Assembly (NCBI GenBank): GCA_030680155.1
Contig: JAUXWL010000142.1
Location: 1-34,305, forward strand
DNA length: 34,305 bases
Source of the DNA: Anaerolineales bacterium
Lineage (GTDB): Bacteria > Chloroflexota > Anaerolineae > Anaerolineales > Villigracilaceae
Direction of reading: 5' to 3'
Under the pieces are notes generated by a model. The model was not told where the DNA came from and searched no databases. It saw only the letters and a program-made list of their open reading frames with translations. Below are positions 23,351 to 31,283 of this stretch, one piece after another. Positions within the stretch are counted from its first letter, which is position 1. Each line of letters opens with the position of its first letter. Position numbers and translations under genes: made by a program.

Positions 23351-23883
23351 CACAACGTGCGGTCTTTTTGGACCGCGATGGTGTGCTCAATCGCGCGCTG
23401 GTCCGCGATGGCAAACCATTCCCTCCCGCCCGGTTGGCGGATGTTGAAATACTTCCGGGAGCGATCACTGCATTACAGCAACTGACAGACTGTGGTTATG
23501 TTTTGATCGGTATCACCAATCAGCCGGATGTGGCCCGCGGCACACAATCCCGCGAGGGTGTGGAATCCATCAATGCGTTGATCCAATCCAGATTGCCGCT
23601 GCGTGAGATTTTCGTCTGTTATCATGATCATGCCGATGAATGTGACTGCCGCAAACCCAAGCCCGGGTTGATCTTGCAGGCAGCGCAGAAATATAGGCTG
23701 GACTTGTCGCTCAGTTGGATGGTCGGCGACCGATGGAAGGATATTGTCGCGGGTCGGGCCGCCGGGTCGAAAACGATTTTCGTAGATTATCACTATACCG
23801 AAACGTACAAAGGCACTCCCGCTGATTTTACAGTGGAAGATACCGCATTCATAGCTGATATTATTTTACAGAGTACTGCGTAA
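23347..23883 (+). CDS. gmhB: D,D-heptose 1,7-bisphosphate phosphatase (GmhB, HAD family)
   Basis: A 178-residue HAD phosphatase. AVFLDRDGVLN holds the nucleophile D9 and the acid/base D11, TNQP is the second HAD motif, CRKPKPG the third, and VGDRWKDI the last metal-binding block. C91-x-H93 and C99-x-C101 (CYHDHADECDC) form the zinc site that characterises GmhB and histidinol-phosphatase-like HADs. GmhB removes the C7 phosphate from heptose 1,7-bisphosphate. It overlaps the fusion gene by 4 nt (ATGA), so heptose isomerase, kinase, phosphatase and nucleotidyltransferase functions are contiguous. Histidinol phosphate phosphatase is the main alternative and is disfavoured by context. Confidence 0.92.
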   Translation: MTQRAVFLDRDGVLNRALVRDGKPFPPARLADVEILPGAITALQQLTDCGYVLIGITNQPDVARGTQSREGVESINALIQSRLPLREIFVCYHDHADECDCRKPKPGLILQAAQKYRLDLSLSWMVGDRWKDIVAGRAAGSKTIFVDYHYTETYKGTPADFTVEDTAFIADIILQSTA

Positions 23884-23961
23884 ATATCTGAACTAAAATC
23901 TCGATTTTTGCTCAACTTCAGGCAAATAAAGGTTCAGATATTAATCCAAGAAGCAGTAAAA
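23873..23961 (+). promoter_or_regulatory. Upstream block B, paralogous to 16559-16661
   Basis: Begins within the last codons of gmhB (GTACTGCGTAA includes its stop), contains TGAACTAAAATC, and ends with GATATTAATCCAAGAAGCAG then TAAAA, 14 nt before the transaldolase ATG. It shares landmarks and exact spacing with block A upstream of the epimerase. The pair therefore brackets the heptose module. Confidence 0.45.
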
Positions 23962-23975
23962 GGATCAAATTAATA

Positions 23976-24692
23976 ATGAAAACACTTGACCAATTGAAGG
24001 TAAAAATTTTCGCCGACGGCGCCGACCTGGACGGTATCCTGGAACTGTACCGCAATCCACATATCAAAGGTTTCACCACCAACCCTACACTCATGCGCAA
24101 GAGCGGCGTTTCAGATTACGAGAAGTTCTCCCGCCAGCTGCTTGAGAAAATTCCGGATCGTCCTATCTCCCTGGAGGTTTTTTCGGATGAGTTTGACGAG
24201 ATGGAGCGCCAGGCTCATACTATTGCCACCTGGGGGAAAAATGTGTATGTGAAAATCCCGGTGACGAATACTCGGCGTGAATCATCTGTGGATTTGGTGC
24301 GTCGTTTGGCGGCTGAGGGCGTGCAGTTGAATGTGACTGCATTAATGACCAATGATCAAGTAAACGCAGTTTCGAAGGCTTTGGATAACCATGCCCCGTC
24401 TTATATCTCAGTCTTTGCCGGGCGTATTGCTGATACAGGCCGTGACCCCATGCCACTGATGAAAGAGGCCGTGGAGATCATGTCACCTTTTAAGACTCAG
24501 GAACTGATATGGGCTAGTCCGCGTGAATTACTGAATGTCTTCCATGCGGATGAGGTTGGTTGTCACGTTATTACCGTGACTCATGACATTCTCAAGAAAC
24601 TTATGCTGGTGGGCAAAGACTTGGACGAGTATTCTCTGGATACCGTCAAGATGTTCTATTCCGATTCTCAAAAAGCCGGATATAAATTATAA
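23976..24692 (+). CDS. Small transaldolase / fructose-6-phosphate aldolase family protein
   Basis: A 238-residue class I aldolase of the TalC/transaldolase-B-like short type. FADGADLDGI (substrate-side Asp), GFTTNPTLMRKSG, VKIPVTN with the Schiff-base lysine K93, LNVTALMTNDQ, ISVFAGRIADTGRDP and the C-terminal SR/ASPRELLNVF are all in order. The length is that of short transaldolases (about 220-240). Transaldolases move dihydroxyacetone between sugar phosphates; here it would be a source or a sink of sedoheptulose-7-phosphate, the precursor of the heptose genes directly upstream. It could alternatively act as a fructose-6-phosphate aldolase. It is separated from gmhB by 92 nt, with its own upstream block. 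Confidence 0.9.
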   Translation: MKTLDQLKVKIFADGADLDGILELYRNPHIKGFTTNPTLMRKSGVSDYEKFSRQLLEKIPDRPISLEVFSDEFDEMERQAHTIATWGKNVYVKIPVTNTRRESSVDLVRRLAAEGVQLNVTALMTNDQVNAVSKALDNHAPSYISVFAGRIADTGRDPMPLMKEAVEIMSPFKTQELIWASPRELLNVFHADEVGCHVITVTHDILKKLMLVGKDLDEYSLDTVKMFYSDSQKAGYKL

Positions 24693-24735
24693 AAGGCGTA
24701 TGCAATTGCAAAGACAAGGCGTACTCATCTAATTT

Positions 24736-26331
24736 ATGTCTGAGGCAAAGATTGCTGTGCGCGACAAAGCCCCTTACCTGTTAATTTGGCTTGACCGCCT
24801 GCACTGGCTTTGGCTGGCGCTGGCGGCGCCATTTTTGTTATTTCCTTCACCCAAGCGTAGTCTGGCGATGCTGGTCGTGCCGGCGTTGTGGTTGCTGCAT
24901 TGGTTCGTGGTTAGCTGGGAGCGGAGAGCCGCCCGTCGTCAGGTAAGCACGGCGGGGCAAAGACAGCCTTTCGCCTTCTGCCTTCCGCCTTCTGCCCTTC
25001 CGCTAACGCCATTAAATGGAGCGCTGCTGTTAATGGCTCTGATGGCGCTGGTCAGCCTGTGGGCGACGTATGATATTGCCGTCAGTCTGCCCAAGATCAG
25101 CGGAATGGTCTTGGGATTTGGCGTCTTCTTTGCAGTGGCGCGCGAGGCGGAACGCCCACTTGGCCGGAACCTGGGCTTGCTGGCTTTCTTAGGGATTGGC
25201 TTGGGGATTGCCGCGCTGGGAGTTTTCGGTACAAGTTGGTTTACTTCCAAGATCACCCTATTTAATCCAATAATAGCCCGTTTACCTAGGTTTATCACGG
25301 GGTTACAAGGCGCTGAATCCGGCTTCCATCCCAACCAGGTGGCTGGGGCGTTGATCTGGGTACTGCCGCTGATGATGTCTATTAGTGTCGCCTTGTTTTT
25401 ATTACCGCGCCCCCCACACACCGTCCTGCGTTCGCTGCAGGGCAGAAAAGGTTGGCTGGAGAAAATGCGTGGCTGGCGCTTGGTTGGGCTGACAATACTC
25501 TCTCTGACAGCCACAGTCTTCGTCACTGCGGTTTTCCTGCTAAGCCAGTCGCGTGGAGGCTACATTGCCTTGGCCCTGACACTGCCTATGCTGATCCTGA
25601 TCGCCTTGCCCTCCAGGTGGCGCTGGTACAGCCTGATACTCCTGGCGCTGCTCTCTATTTTCTTGGGGATACTGCTCGCCCCACACTGGGAGGCAGCGCG
25701 CATCTGGGTCACAGGCAGTAACCTGGCTGCAGACCCGGTGCTCTCTTTAAATACTCTCAAAGGCCGTCTGGAGGTCTGGTCACGAGCAATCTATGGCATT
25801 CAGGATTTCCCCTTCACCGGCATGGGCATGAATACCTTCCGCAAGGTGGCCCCGGAACTGTATCCGCTGTTTAATATCTCACCTAAATTTGACATCGCAC
25901 ATGCCCACAACGAATTTTTACAAGCCGCGCTGGATTTGGGCATCCCCGGACTGGTCGCTTTTCTGGCGTTGTACATCTGCGCCTTCTGGATGCTGACCGA
26001 TGTATGGAGAAGCGCTCCCCATCCATCACTAAACACTGCGAAGTCCCCGAAGGAGGATCACTGCGAAGTCCCCGCAGGGGGTTCACTGATCACTGATCAC
26101 TGTTCACTGATTACTCGTTCTTTGACCCTTGGCCTGGGTGGTGGCTTGTTCGCCCACCTGTTGTATGGATTAACGGACGCGGTGACACTGGGGGCCAAGC
26201 CGGGGGTGCTGTTCTGGATGCTGCTGGGGCTGATCGCCGGGTTGTACGGGCAAGCGCAGGAGCATTGGACTGCAGGTGATGGCAGTGCGCCAGCACTGGG
26301 AGCGGAAAAAATGGATGATGCGCATGATTGA
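24736..26331 (+). CDS. O-antigen ligase-family membrane protein (Wzy_C type), with in-frame repeat insertions
   Basis: A 531-residue polytopic protein, longer than most members. The ligase core is around residues 345-405: LSLNTLKGRLEVWSRAIYGI ... FTGMGMNTFRKVAPELYP and the conserved AHAHNEFLQAALDLGIPGLVAFLALY. It attaches or polymerises glycan chains on the outer face of the membrane. Two stretches look inserted: about residues 78-89 (24969-25002, CCTTCTGCCTTCCG-type microrepeat) and about 433-461 (26034-26116), the latter a 25-bp tandem duplication followed by ACTGATCACTG units. Both fall in hydrophilic loops between membrane segments and keep the frame. It is the second ligase/polymerase-type protein in the window. 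Start ATG 24736. Confidence 0.85.
   Translation: MSEAKIAVRDKAPYLLIWLDRLHWLWLALAAPFLLFPSPKRSLAMLVVPALWLLHWFVVSWERRAARRQVSTAGQRQPFAFCLPPSALPLTPLNGALLLMALMALVSLWATYDIAVSLPKISGMVLGFGVFFAVAREAERPLGRNLGLLAFLGIGLGIAALGVFGTSWFTSKITLFNPIIARLPRFITGLQGAESGFHPNQVAGALIWVLPLMMSISVALFLLPRPPHTVLRSLQGRKGWLEKMRGWRLVGLTILSLTATVFVTAVFLLSQSRGGYIALALTLPMLILIALPSRWRWYSLILLALLSIFLGILLAPHWEAARIWVTGSNLAADPVLSLNTLKGRLEVWSRAIYGIQDFPFTGMGMNTFRKVAPELYPLFNISPKFDIAHAHNEFLQAALDLGIPGLVAFLALYICAFWMLTDVWRSAPHPSLNTAKSPKEDHCEVPAGGSLITDHCSLITRSLTLGLGGGLFAHLLYGLTDAVTLGAKPGVLFWMLLGLIAGLYGQAQEHWTAGDGSAPALGAEKMDDAHD
24969..25002. repeat. CCTTCTGCCTTCCG microrepeat inside the ligase gene
   Basis: Alternating CTTCTGCC / TTCCGCC units give the residues FAFCLPPSALPL, unlike the rest of the protein. 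Such repeats otherwise lie between genes in this type of genome. Confidence 0.6.
26034..26116. repeat. Tandem and microrepeat insert in the ligase gene
   Basis: Two 25-bp units starting CACTGCGAAGTCCCCG (26034-26058 and 26059-26083) are followed by TCACTGATCACTGATCACTG-type units to about 26116. The same microrepeat class is seen between genes at 16508-16557. Confidence 0.7.
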
Positions 26332-26611
26332 TTGGGTTTTAGTCGGGTTCAGCGCGCTGTGGATTTTTGGGCTGGGTCTCGTGACCGCCGCCTTGAGTTT
26401 TGCTAACTACATCGCAAGCCAGCAGAAACGGCGATTCAAACAGGCGCTTGAAATGCCTGCTTGTCGAATCATGATTAATCTGGGGCTGGTATTCTTCTGC
26501 CTGGGATGGGCGGGCAGTGTGTCGGCTGTTTGGGAACGTATCGTCTGGGCAGTTCTGGGGCTCATGTTTGCGCTGCAGACCTGGCAAGCCAGAAAGATAA
26601 GAAACGTATGA
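26315..26611 (+). CDS. Small hypothetical membrane protein
   Basis: A 98-residue protein with three hydrophobic segments: WVLVGFSALWIFGLGLVTAALSFANYIA near the start, IMINLGLVFFCLGWAGSVSAVW in the middle and IVWAVLGLMFALQTW near the end, separated by a basic loop SQQKRRFKQAL. I do not recognise the family. GGGAGCGG (26298-26305) fits a start at 26315; ATG 26318 and ATG 26324 are alternatives, and all overlap the ligase gene by 8-17 nt. It overlaps the following gene by 4 nt (ATGA), so it is translationally linked with two membrane glycan proteins and may assist one of them. Confidence 0.65.
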   Translation: MMRMIDWVLVGFSALWIFGLGLVTAALSFANYIASQQKRRFKQALEMPACRIMINLGLVFFCLGWAGSVSAVWERIVWAVLGLMFALQTWQARKIRNV

Positions 26612-27720
26612 AGTTGACGACAAACAAGGCTGAGAAGATGCTTGGAAAGGTGTCACAAACCATTCCGCCTGTGCCGCGCCGCTGGGGCGTGGGAAATTGG
26701 CAGCTGTGGATCGGCATCATATTTAGTCTCGGCTTTCTTTTTCTAGCCCTGCGCAGTGTTGACCTGAAAGAAACGGCAATTGCGTTAAGTCGGGTGAATG
26801 CGCTGATCTTGGGCGCGGCAGTGGCCAGCTACGTGCTCAGCGCTGCCGTCAAGGCAATCCGCTGGCAGTTGTTGCTCGCTCCGCGCAAAGCGCCCTCCTT
26901 CGGCAGGGCGTTTTCGATAATGTCAGTCGGAGTGATGGTCAATGCCTTTTTGCCGGCGCGTCTGGGCGATTTTACGCGGGCTTACCTGATGGGCGAAGCC
27001 GAGGCAGATAGCAAGGTCTATGTTCTGGGCACTGTCGCGGTGGAAAAAGTGGCAGACCTACTATTTTTACTGCTTTCGGTGATGGTGTTGTTATCGCACA
27101 CCTGCCCTGGCGGGCGGTGCCAGGGGATGGCGCTGCCTGAATGGCTGATTGTCCCAGCGCGGGGTACGGCTCTGCTCATTGCAGTCTTGTTGCCGTGCTT
27201 TATCCTGCTGACCTGGCAAAGAGATTTCTTTTTGCGCATGGTGGAGTGGGCAAGCCGTTTCGTTCCATCGGGGTGGCGGGAATGGCTGCTGCGGCAGACG
27301 CGCTACGGATTAGCCAGTCTGGAGGTGGTGCGCCGCCCGCGCCTGCTGATCGGTTTGTTCGGCTGGTCATTGATCGTCTTAATCCTCAGTATCCTCACGA
27401 ACTACCTGGTATTCATGTCGTTGGAACTCGCATTGCCGGTCTGGGCTTCCCTGCTCCTCTTGGTGGTGCTGCAAGTCGGCGCCGCGGTCCCTTCTTCGCC
27501 GGGGCGCATCGGTGTTTTTCAATATCTGGTAATCCTCGCCCTCTCGATCTTTGCCGTGGACAAGAATGTAGCCCTGGGGTACAGCATTGTCTTGTACCTG
27601 GTGATTTACGTGCCGATTGTACTGATTGGCGGTTATTGCCTATGGCGTGAAAAGATCACCTGGCAAAAGTTAGCCGAAGCGGCAGCCGTACTGAATCGCC
27701 TGGGAAGTAGAACAAGATGA
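26608..27720 (+). CDS. UPF0104 / lysylphosphatidylglycerol synthase-type transmembrane protein
   Basis: A 370-residue polytopic membrane protein. Diagnostic pieces: LFLALRSVDLKETAIALSRVN..IL (N-terminal), YVLSAAVKAIRWQLLLAP, MSVGVMVNAFLPARLGDFTRAYLMGE (the family's highly conserved N-x-x-x-P-x-R-x-G-D/E block), VEKVADLLFLL, and VPSSPGRIGVFQYLVILALS near the C-terminus. The family (PF03706) includes flippase-like membrane domains of MprF and archaeal AglD and often lies in glycan gene clusters, where it is thought to handle lipid-linked intermediates. A 31-bp palindromic repeat unit (27096-27126) interrupts it in a loop, giving HTCPGGRCQG, without breaking the frame. Start ATG 26608 (overlap ATGA). 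Confidence 0.85.
   Translation: MKLTTNKAEKMLGKVSQTIPPVPRRWGVGNWQLWIGIIFSLGFLFLALRSVDLKETAIALSRVNALILGAAVASYVLSAAVKAIRWQLLLAPRKAPSFGRAFSIMSVGVMVNAFLPARLGDFTRAYLMGEAEADSKVYVLGTVAVEKVADLLFLLLSVMVLLSHTCPGGRCQGMALPEWLIVPARGTALLIAVLLPCFILLTWQRDFFLRMVEWASRFVPSGWREWLLRQTRYGLASLEVVRRPRLLIGLFGWSLIVLILSILTNYLVFMSLELALPVWASLLLLVVLQVGAAVPSSPGRIGVFQYLVILALSIFAVDKNVALGYSIVLYLVIYVPIVLIGGYCLWREKITWQKLAEAAAVLNRLGSRTR
27096..27126. repeat. 31-bp palindromic repeat unit inside the UPF0104 gene
   Basis: Same 31-bp unit as at 15558-15588 with two substitutions; arms CCCTGGC and GCCAGGG pair over a 7-nt spacer. It adds Cys-Gly-rich residues to a loop in the protein. Confidence 0.7.
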
Positions 27721-28703
27721 TTTCTATTATCGTTCCGGCATACAATGCGGCACGCACATTGCCGGCCTGTCTGGCGGCCTTACAAAGGCAAACGCAGCTT
27801 CCCGATGAAATCATTGTGGTGGATGACGGTTCGCAAGATCAAACCGCCCAAGTGGCGCGGGCGTATGGCGTACAGTTGCTGGAGCAGCCCCACCAGGGTC
27901 CAGCAGTGGCGCGCAACCTGGGTATACACCAGGCAAGCGGTGACATTATTTTATTAACCGATGCGGATTGCGAGCCTGAGCCTGCCTGGGTTGCCGAGAT
28001 GACGCGCCCTTTTTCCGATCCGCGCGTAGCGGGGGGTAAGGGTTCCTACCGCACACATCAGCAGGAGCGCGTGGCGCGGCTGGCGCAGTGTGAGTTTGAG
28101 GAGCGTTATGACCTGCTGGAGCGATTGGAAACGATTGACTTTATTGACACATACGCCGCCGCGTTTCGCACAAGCGTTCTGCGGGAAAGTGGGGGATTCG
28201 ACCCCGCGTTTTCCCAAGCCAATAACGAGGACGTTGACCTCTCGTATCGCTTGGCGAAAAAAGGGCTCAAGTTGGTATTCAATCGTCAAGCGGTCGTCTA
28301 TCATCGGCATCCAGCCACATGGGGCGCTTACCTGCGCCTAAAAATCAAACGCGGCTATTGGCGGATGATGGCCTATCGGCTGCACCCAGGCAAGGCCGTG
28401 CGCGACTCCTACACGCCGCAACTGCTCAAGGCGCAACTTGCACTGATGTATTTGGTATTGGGGTTAGCCGGGCTGGCGTTTGTCTTACCGCCCCTGGGCT
28501 GGGGAGCGGTGGCGGCCCTGATCGTTTTGTGCTTCAGCGCCATCCCCTTTATCCGGCGTGCCATACAGCAAGACAATGCGCTGAGGATACCCGCGCTGGT
28601 TTTTATCGTCGTGCGGGCCTTGGCATTTGCCATTGGCGTGGCGGGTGGAACAATGGGAATGTTCTTTTTCCGCCCGACGCTACCGCGTAAAAGGGAAAGA
28701 TAG
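27717..28703 (+). CDS. GT2-family glycosyltransferase with C-terminal membrane anchor
   Basis: A 328-residue GT-A enzyme. ISIIVPAYNAARTLPACLAALQRQ starts the fold; IIVVDDGSQDQTA and LLTDADCEPEPAW carry the nucleotide- and metal-binding aspartates (DDGS and DAD); GGFDPAFSQANNEDVDLSYRLAKKG holds the E-D catalytic-base region. After about residue 225 there are two or three hydrophobic segments (LMYLVLGLAGLAFVLPPLGW and LVFIVVRALAFAIGVAGGTMGMFFF), so the protein is likely membrane-bound. It adds one sugar to a lipid-linked or surface acceptor. It overlaps its upstream neighbour by 4 nt (ATGA at 27717). Confidence 0.88.
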   Translation: MISIIVPAYNAARTLPACLAALQRQTQLPDEIIVVDDGSQDQTAQVARAYGVQLLEQPHQGPAVARNLGIHQASGDIILLTDADCEPEPAWVAEMTRPFSDPRVAGGKGSYRTHQQERVARLAQCEFEERYDLLERLETIDFIDTYAAAFRTSVLRESGGFDPAFSQANNEDVDLSYRLAKKGLKLVFNRQAVVYHRHPATWGAYLRLKIKRGYWRMMAYRLHPGKAVRDSYTPQLLKAQLALMYLVLGLAGLAFVLPPLGWGAVAALIVLCFSAIPFIRRAIQQDNALRIPALVFIVVRALAFAIGVAGGTMGMFFFRPTLPRKRER

Positions 28704-28704
28704 C

Positions 28705-29268
28705 ATGCTCTATCAGATCGGGAAGCGGTTTATGGATATCATAGGCGCCTTTCTGGGTTTGCTTTTCATGGCTTTCATATATCTCCCTATGGCGGTAGCT
28801 ATTAAACTTGATTCTCCCGGCTTTGTAATCTTTGCGCAAGAGCGCGTGGGCAAGGATCTGCAGCATTTCAAGTGTTACAAGTTTCGCACGATGCACTTGA
28901 ATTCGAGCGGGCACGGACGAAAGCCAGTTCCCAACGACGAACGGGTCACGCGCGTGGGACGCTTTCTGCGCCGCACGAGCCTGGATGAACTGCCGCAGTT
29001 CTTCAATATCTTGCGCGGCGAGATGAGTTTAGTAGGTCCGCGGCCGGAGCAATTGCCGTTCCTAGCTCACTATACGGTTGGGCAGCGGCAGCGGTTTGTC
29101 GTCAAACCGGGTTTGACGGGCTGGTGGCAGGTCAACGGACGCAAACAACCTATGCACGAGCATATTGACGAAGACATTTACTACGTGGAACATTGTTCGC
29201 TGTGGCTGGACTTGATTATCCTCTGGCGAACCTTGGGGGCGGTGTTGGGCGGTAAAGGAGCCGTATAG
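28705..29268 (+). CDS. Short-form phosphoglycosyltransferase (sugar transferase, PF02397)
   Basis: A 187-residue monotopic enzyme consisting of the catalytic domain alone, like PglC and WbaP's C-terminus. [33 protein letters not shown] is the single re-entrant membrane helix; [62 protein letters not shown] and [18 protein letters not shown] follow in the family order. The catalytic D-E pair is in LDELPQ. It transfers a sugar-1-phosphate to a polyprenyl phosphate carrier. It is the second initiating enzyme of the window (the other at 13633), which suggests a second glycan. ATG 28705 is one nucleotide after the GT2 stop; an upstream start would overlap it deeply. Confidence 0.92.
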   Translation: MLYQIGKRFMDIIGAFLGLLFMAFIYLPMAVAIKLDSPGFVIFAQERVGKDLQHFKCYKFRTMHLNSSGHGRKPVPNDERVTRVGRFLRRTSLDELPQFFNILRGEMSLVGPRPEQLPFLAHYTVGQRQRFVVKPGLTGWWQVNGRKQPMHEHIDEDIYYVEHCSLWLDLIILWRTLGAVLGGKGAV

Positions 29269-29342
29269 CATAGAGATGGTTTGCGTTACCCTGTTTGCAT
29301 TTTGGGCGTTACCCTATGCCAGCACATTCCGAAAGCGAGCAC

Positions 29343-31283
29343 ATGTTGAAGAAACCCAATAACCGACAGAAAGTAATAAGGGGAGTAAAGATCACTCTGC
29401 TCCTATTGATTGGTATATGGATCGGCAGCTTGGGGATTCTGGCGCGATCATTACTAAATCGTGCTGTGCGTTTACAACAATTGGCTGCAGATCCAGCGCG
29501 CTTGAGTTTGACCGCAGTGGCTGATGAGGTACATGGAGCGCGCCAGGAACTCTACATCTTGCGTGGCGAACTTGCGCCATTGCTTTGGTTTGGTGCGCGT
29601 TTGGGTGGCGATCTCGGCGCAGCTCAGCCGTTGATGGACGCTGGGGTTGAATCACTCATCGCCGCAGATGAGTCTTTGAGCGCGCTAACTCCAGCGTTGG
29701 GTGACCTTGAATTGTCTTCGCTTTCAATGAAACAAATGCCGCAGATTCTGGACGCGCTTGCAGTTGCTCGCCCAGTCCTGGCGCGGGCGGAGACACATCT
29801 TGATGCGGCTGCCGTGGCGCTTCTGCGCATCGAAGGCCCGCTGTCCCCGCGCGTGGAAAGCTGGGTATCCCAGGCAAGCCAGTTTGTTCAGTTGGCGCAA
29901 TATGGCATAGGTGGGGCGCAAATTGCGCCGGGACTATTGGGACAGGATGGTTCGCGCACATATCTAGTGTTGATACAGAACTCGGATGAGTTACGCCCTA
30001 CAGGCGGTTTTATCAGCGCTGTTGCGCGTGTTGAGCTAAGCCGTGGACAACTGATCTCCATGACGGTTCAGGATAGTTATGAGATAGATAACTTTACCAA
30101 GGAATATCCCAATCCTCCCCAACCACTGTTGGATTATATGGGCTCAGAACAATGGGTTTTCCGCGACGCAAACTGGTCGCCGGATTTTCCTGCAACCGCT
30201 CTCGACGCGATCTCCCTTTACCAGATTTCGCGACCCGGGCGAGTGGACGGCGTAATTGGCCTGAACTTGAAAGGCATTGAGATGCTCATCGCCGGGCTGG
30301 AACCTCTGGATGTAGCGGGGCTGCCCGAACCCGTTACGTCTGCCAATGTCAGCCAGATTCTCAGAGAAACGTGGAATCCACCTCAAGACGCCGGCCTTTC
30401 GTCGGAAGAGTTGCGGTCGTGGTATTCCACGCGTAAACAATTCATCGGCCTGGTTATGCATGCGGCAATAGATAAACTTCTAGCCGGTGAAGCAAATTGG
30501 AAACAGCTGGGTCTGGGAACGATTGAAGCCTTCAACCAGCGCCAACTCATGATCTACGCAAGCCCCGAAGAAGATACGATCAGGCAATTGCACTGGGATG
30601 GCGCACTACGCACAAGCCCAGGCGATTATTTGATGGTCGTGGATGCTAATCTGGGCTTCAACAAAACCAATATCTTTGTTAACGAGAGTTTGAATTACCA
30701 GGTTACACTCCTGCCTGATGGGACGGGACGATCGGTCGTTGAGTTGAACTACGCGCATCAGGGGACGAGAACGAATGTAGATTGTACTCAATTAGTTTCT
30801 TTTGATAAGAATGTTACCTACGATAAATTGGCACATACGTGTTACTACGATTACCTGCGCCTGGTCGTGCCACGTGGCAGTCAATTGCGCGAAGCGACCA
30901 TTCATCCTGTGCCGGGTGCATACCTGCTGGACGGTGTGTCTAGAGATGGCAAAGCCGAAACGCTGGACGATAATCCTACTGGCTGGACGATGTTTGGCCA
31001 GTTCTTCCTCGTTGAGTATGGCAAGCAATTGCTGACCCGTTTCGAATATGATTTGCCTGTGGTTGTGACTGACGCTGCCGGGCAAAAACGGTATGTGTTG
31101 CTATTGCAGAAACAGTCAGGCACCGATGCGATGCCAGTTAAGGTGAAGTTGATCTTACCGGCTCGAACGCAGCTGGTTTCGGCCAGCCCCACCCCCACCC
31201 TCCAGTCCGGCACGATCCTCGAATTTGACCTGCAGTTGGATGTGGATCGGCAGATTGAAGTAGTCTATGTGCTCGCCCCGTAA
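29343..31283 (+). CDS. DUF4012-domain protein
   Basis: A membrane-anchored extracytoplasmic protein of about 646 residues (start 29343; 29316 and 29295 are possible). Residues about 11-33 (VIRGVKITLLLLIGIWIGSLGILA) form the anchor. A helical stretch follows, then the DUF4012 block with RPTGGFISAVARVELSRGQLISMTVQDSYEIDNF, P.PLLDYMGSEQWVFRDANWSPDFPATALDAISLYQISR, VDGVIGLNLKGIEMLIAGL, and LNYQVTLLPDGTGRSVVELNYAHQGTRTN. The C-terminal half has the character of beta-sandwich domains. The function of DUF4012 is not known; these proteins occur in actinobacterial and Chloroflexota surface-glycan loci and have been likened to LytR-CpsA-Psr attachment proteins by context only. Here it is between a phosphoglycosyltransferase and a DUF2723 protein. 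Confidence 0.8.
   Translation: MLKKPNNRQKVIRGVKITLLLLIGIWIGSLGILARSLLNRAVRLQQLAADPARLSLTAVADEVHGARQELYILRGELAPLLWFGARLGGDLGAAQPLMDAGVESLIAADESLSALTPALGDLELSSLSMKQMPQILDALAVARPVLARAETHLDAAAVALLRIEGPLSPRVESWVSQASQFVQLAQYGIGGAQIAPGLLGQDGSRTYLVLIQNSDELRPTGGFISAVARVELSRGQLISMTVQDSYEIDNFTKEYPNPPQPLLDYMGSEQWVFRDANWSPDFPATALDAISLYQISRPGRVDGVIGLNLKGIEMLIAGLEPLDVAGLPEPVTSANVSQILRETWNPPQDAGLSSEELRSWYSTRKQFIGLVMHAAIDKLLAGEANWKQLGLGTIEAFNQRQLMIYASPEEDTIRQLHWDGALRTSPGDYLMVVDANLGFNKTNIFVNESLNYQVTLLPDGTGRSVVELNYAHQGTRTNVDCTQLVSFDKNVTYDKLAHTCYYDYLRLVVPRGSQLREATIHPVPGAYLLDGVSRDGKAETLDDNPTGWTMFGQFFLVEYGKQLLTRFEYDLPVVVTDAAGQKRYVLLLQKQSGTDAMPVKVKLILPARTQLVSASPTPTLQSGTILEFDLQLDVDRQIEVVYVLAP

Noticed and set aside
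28787-28796. ops/JUMPstart-like GGCGGTAGC
   Set aside because: It lies inside the phosphoglycosyltransferase gene, is short of the full element, and has no upstream leader context.
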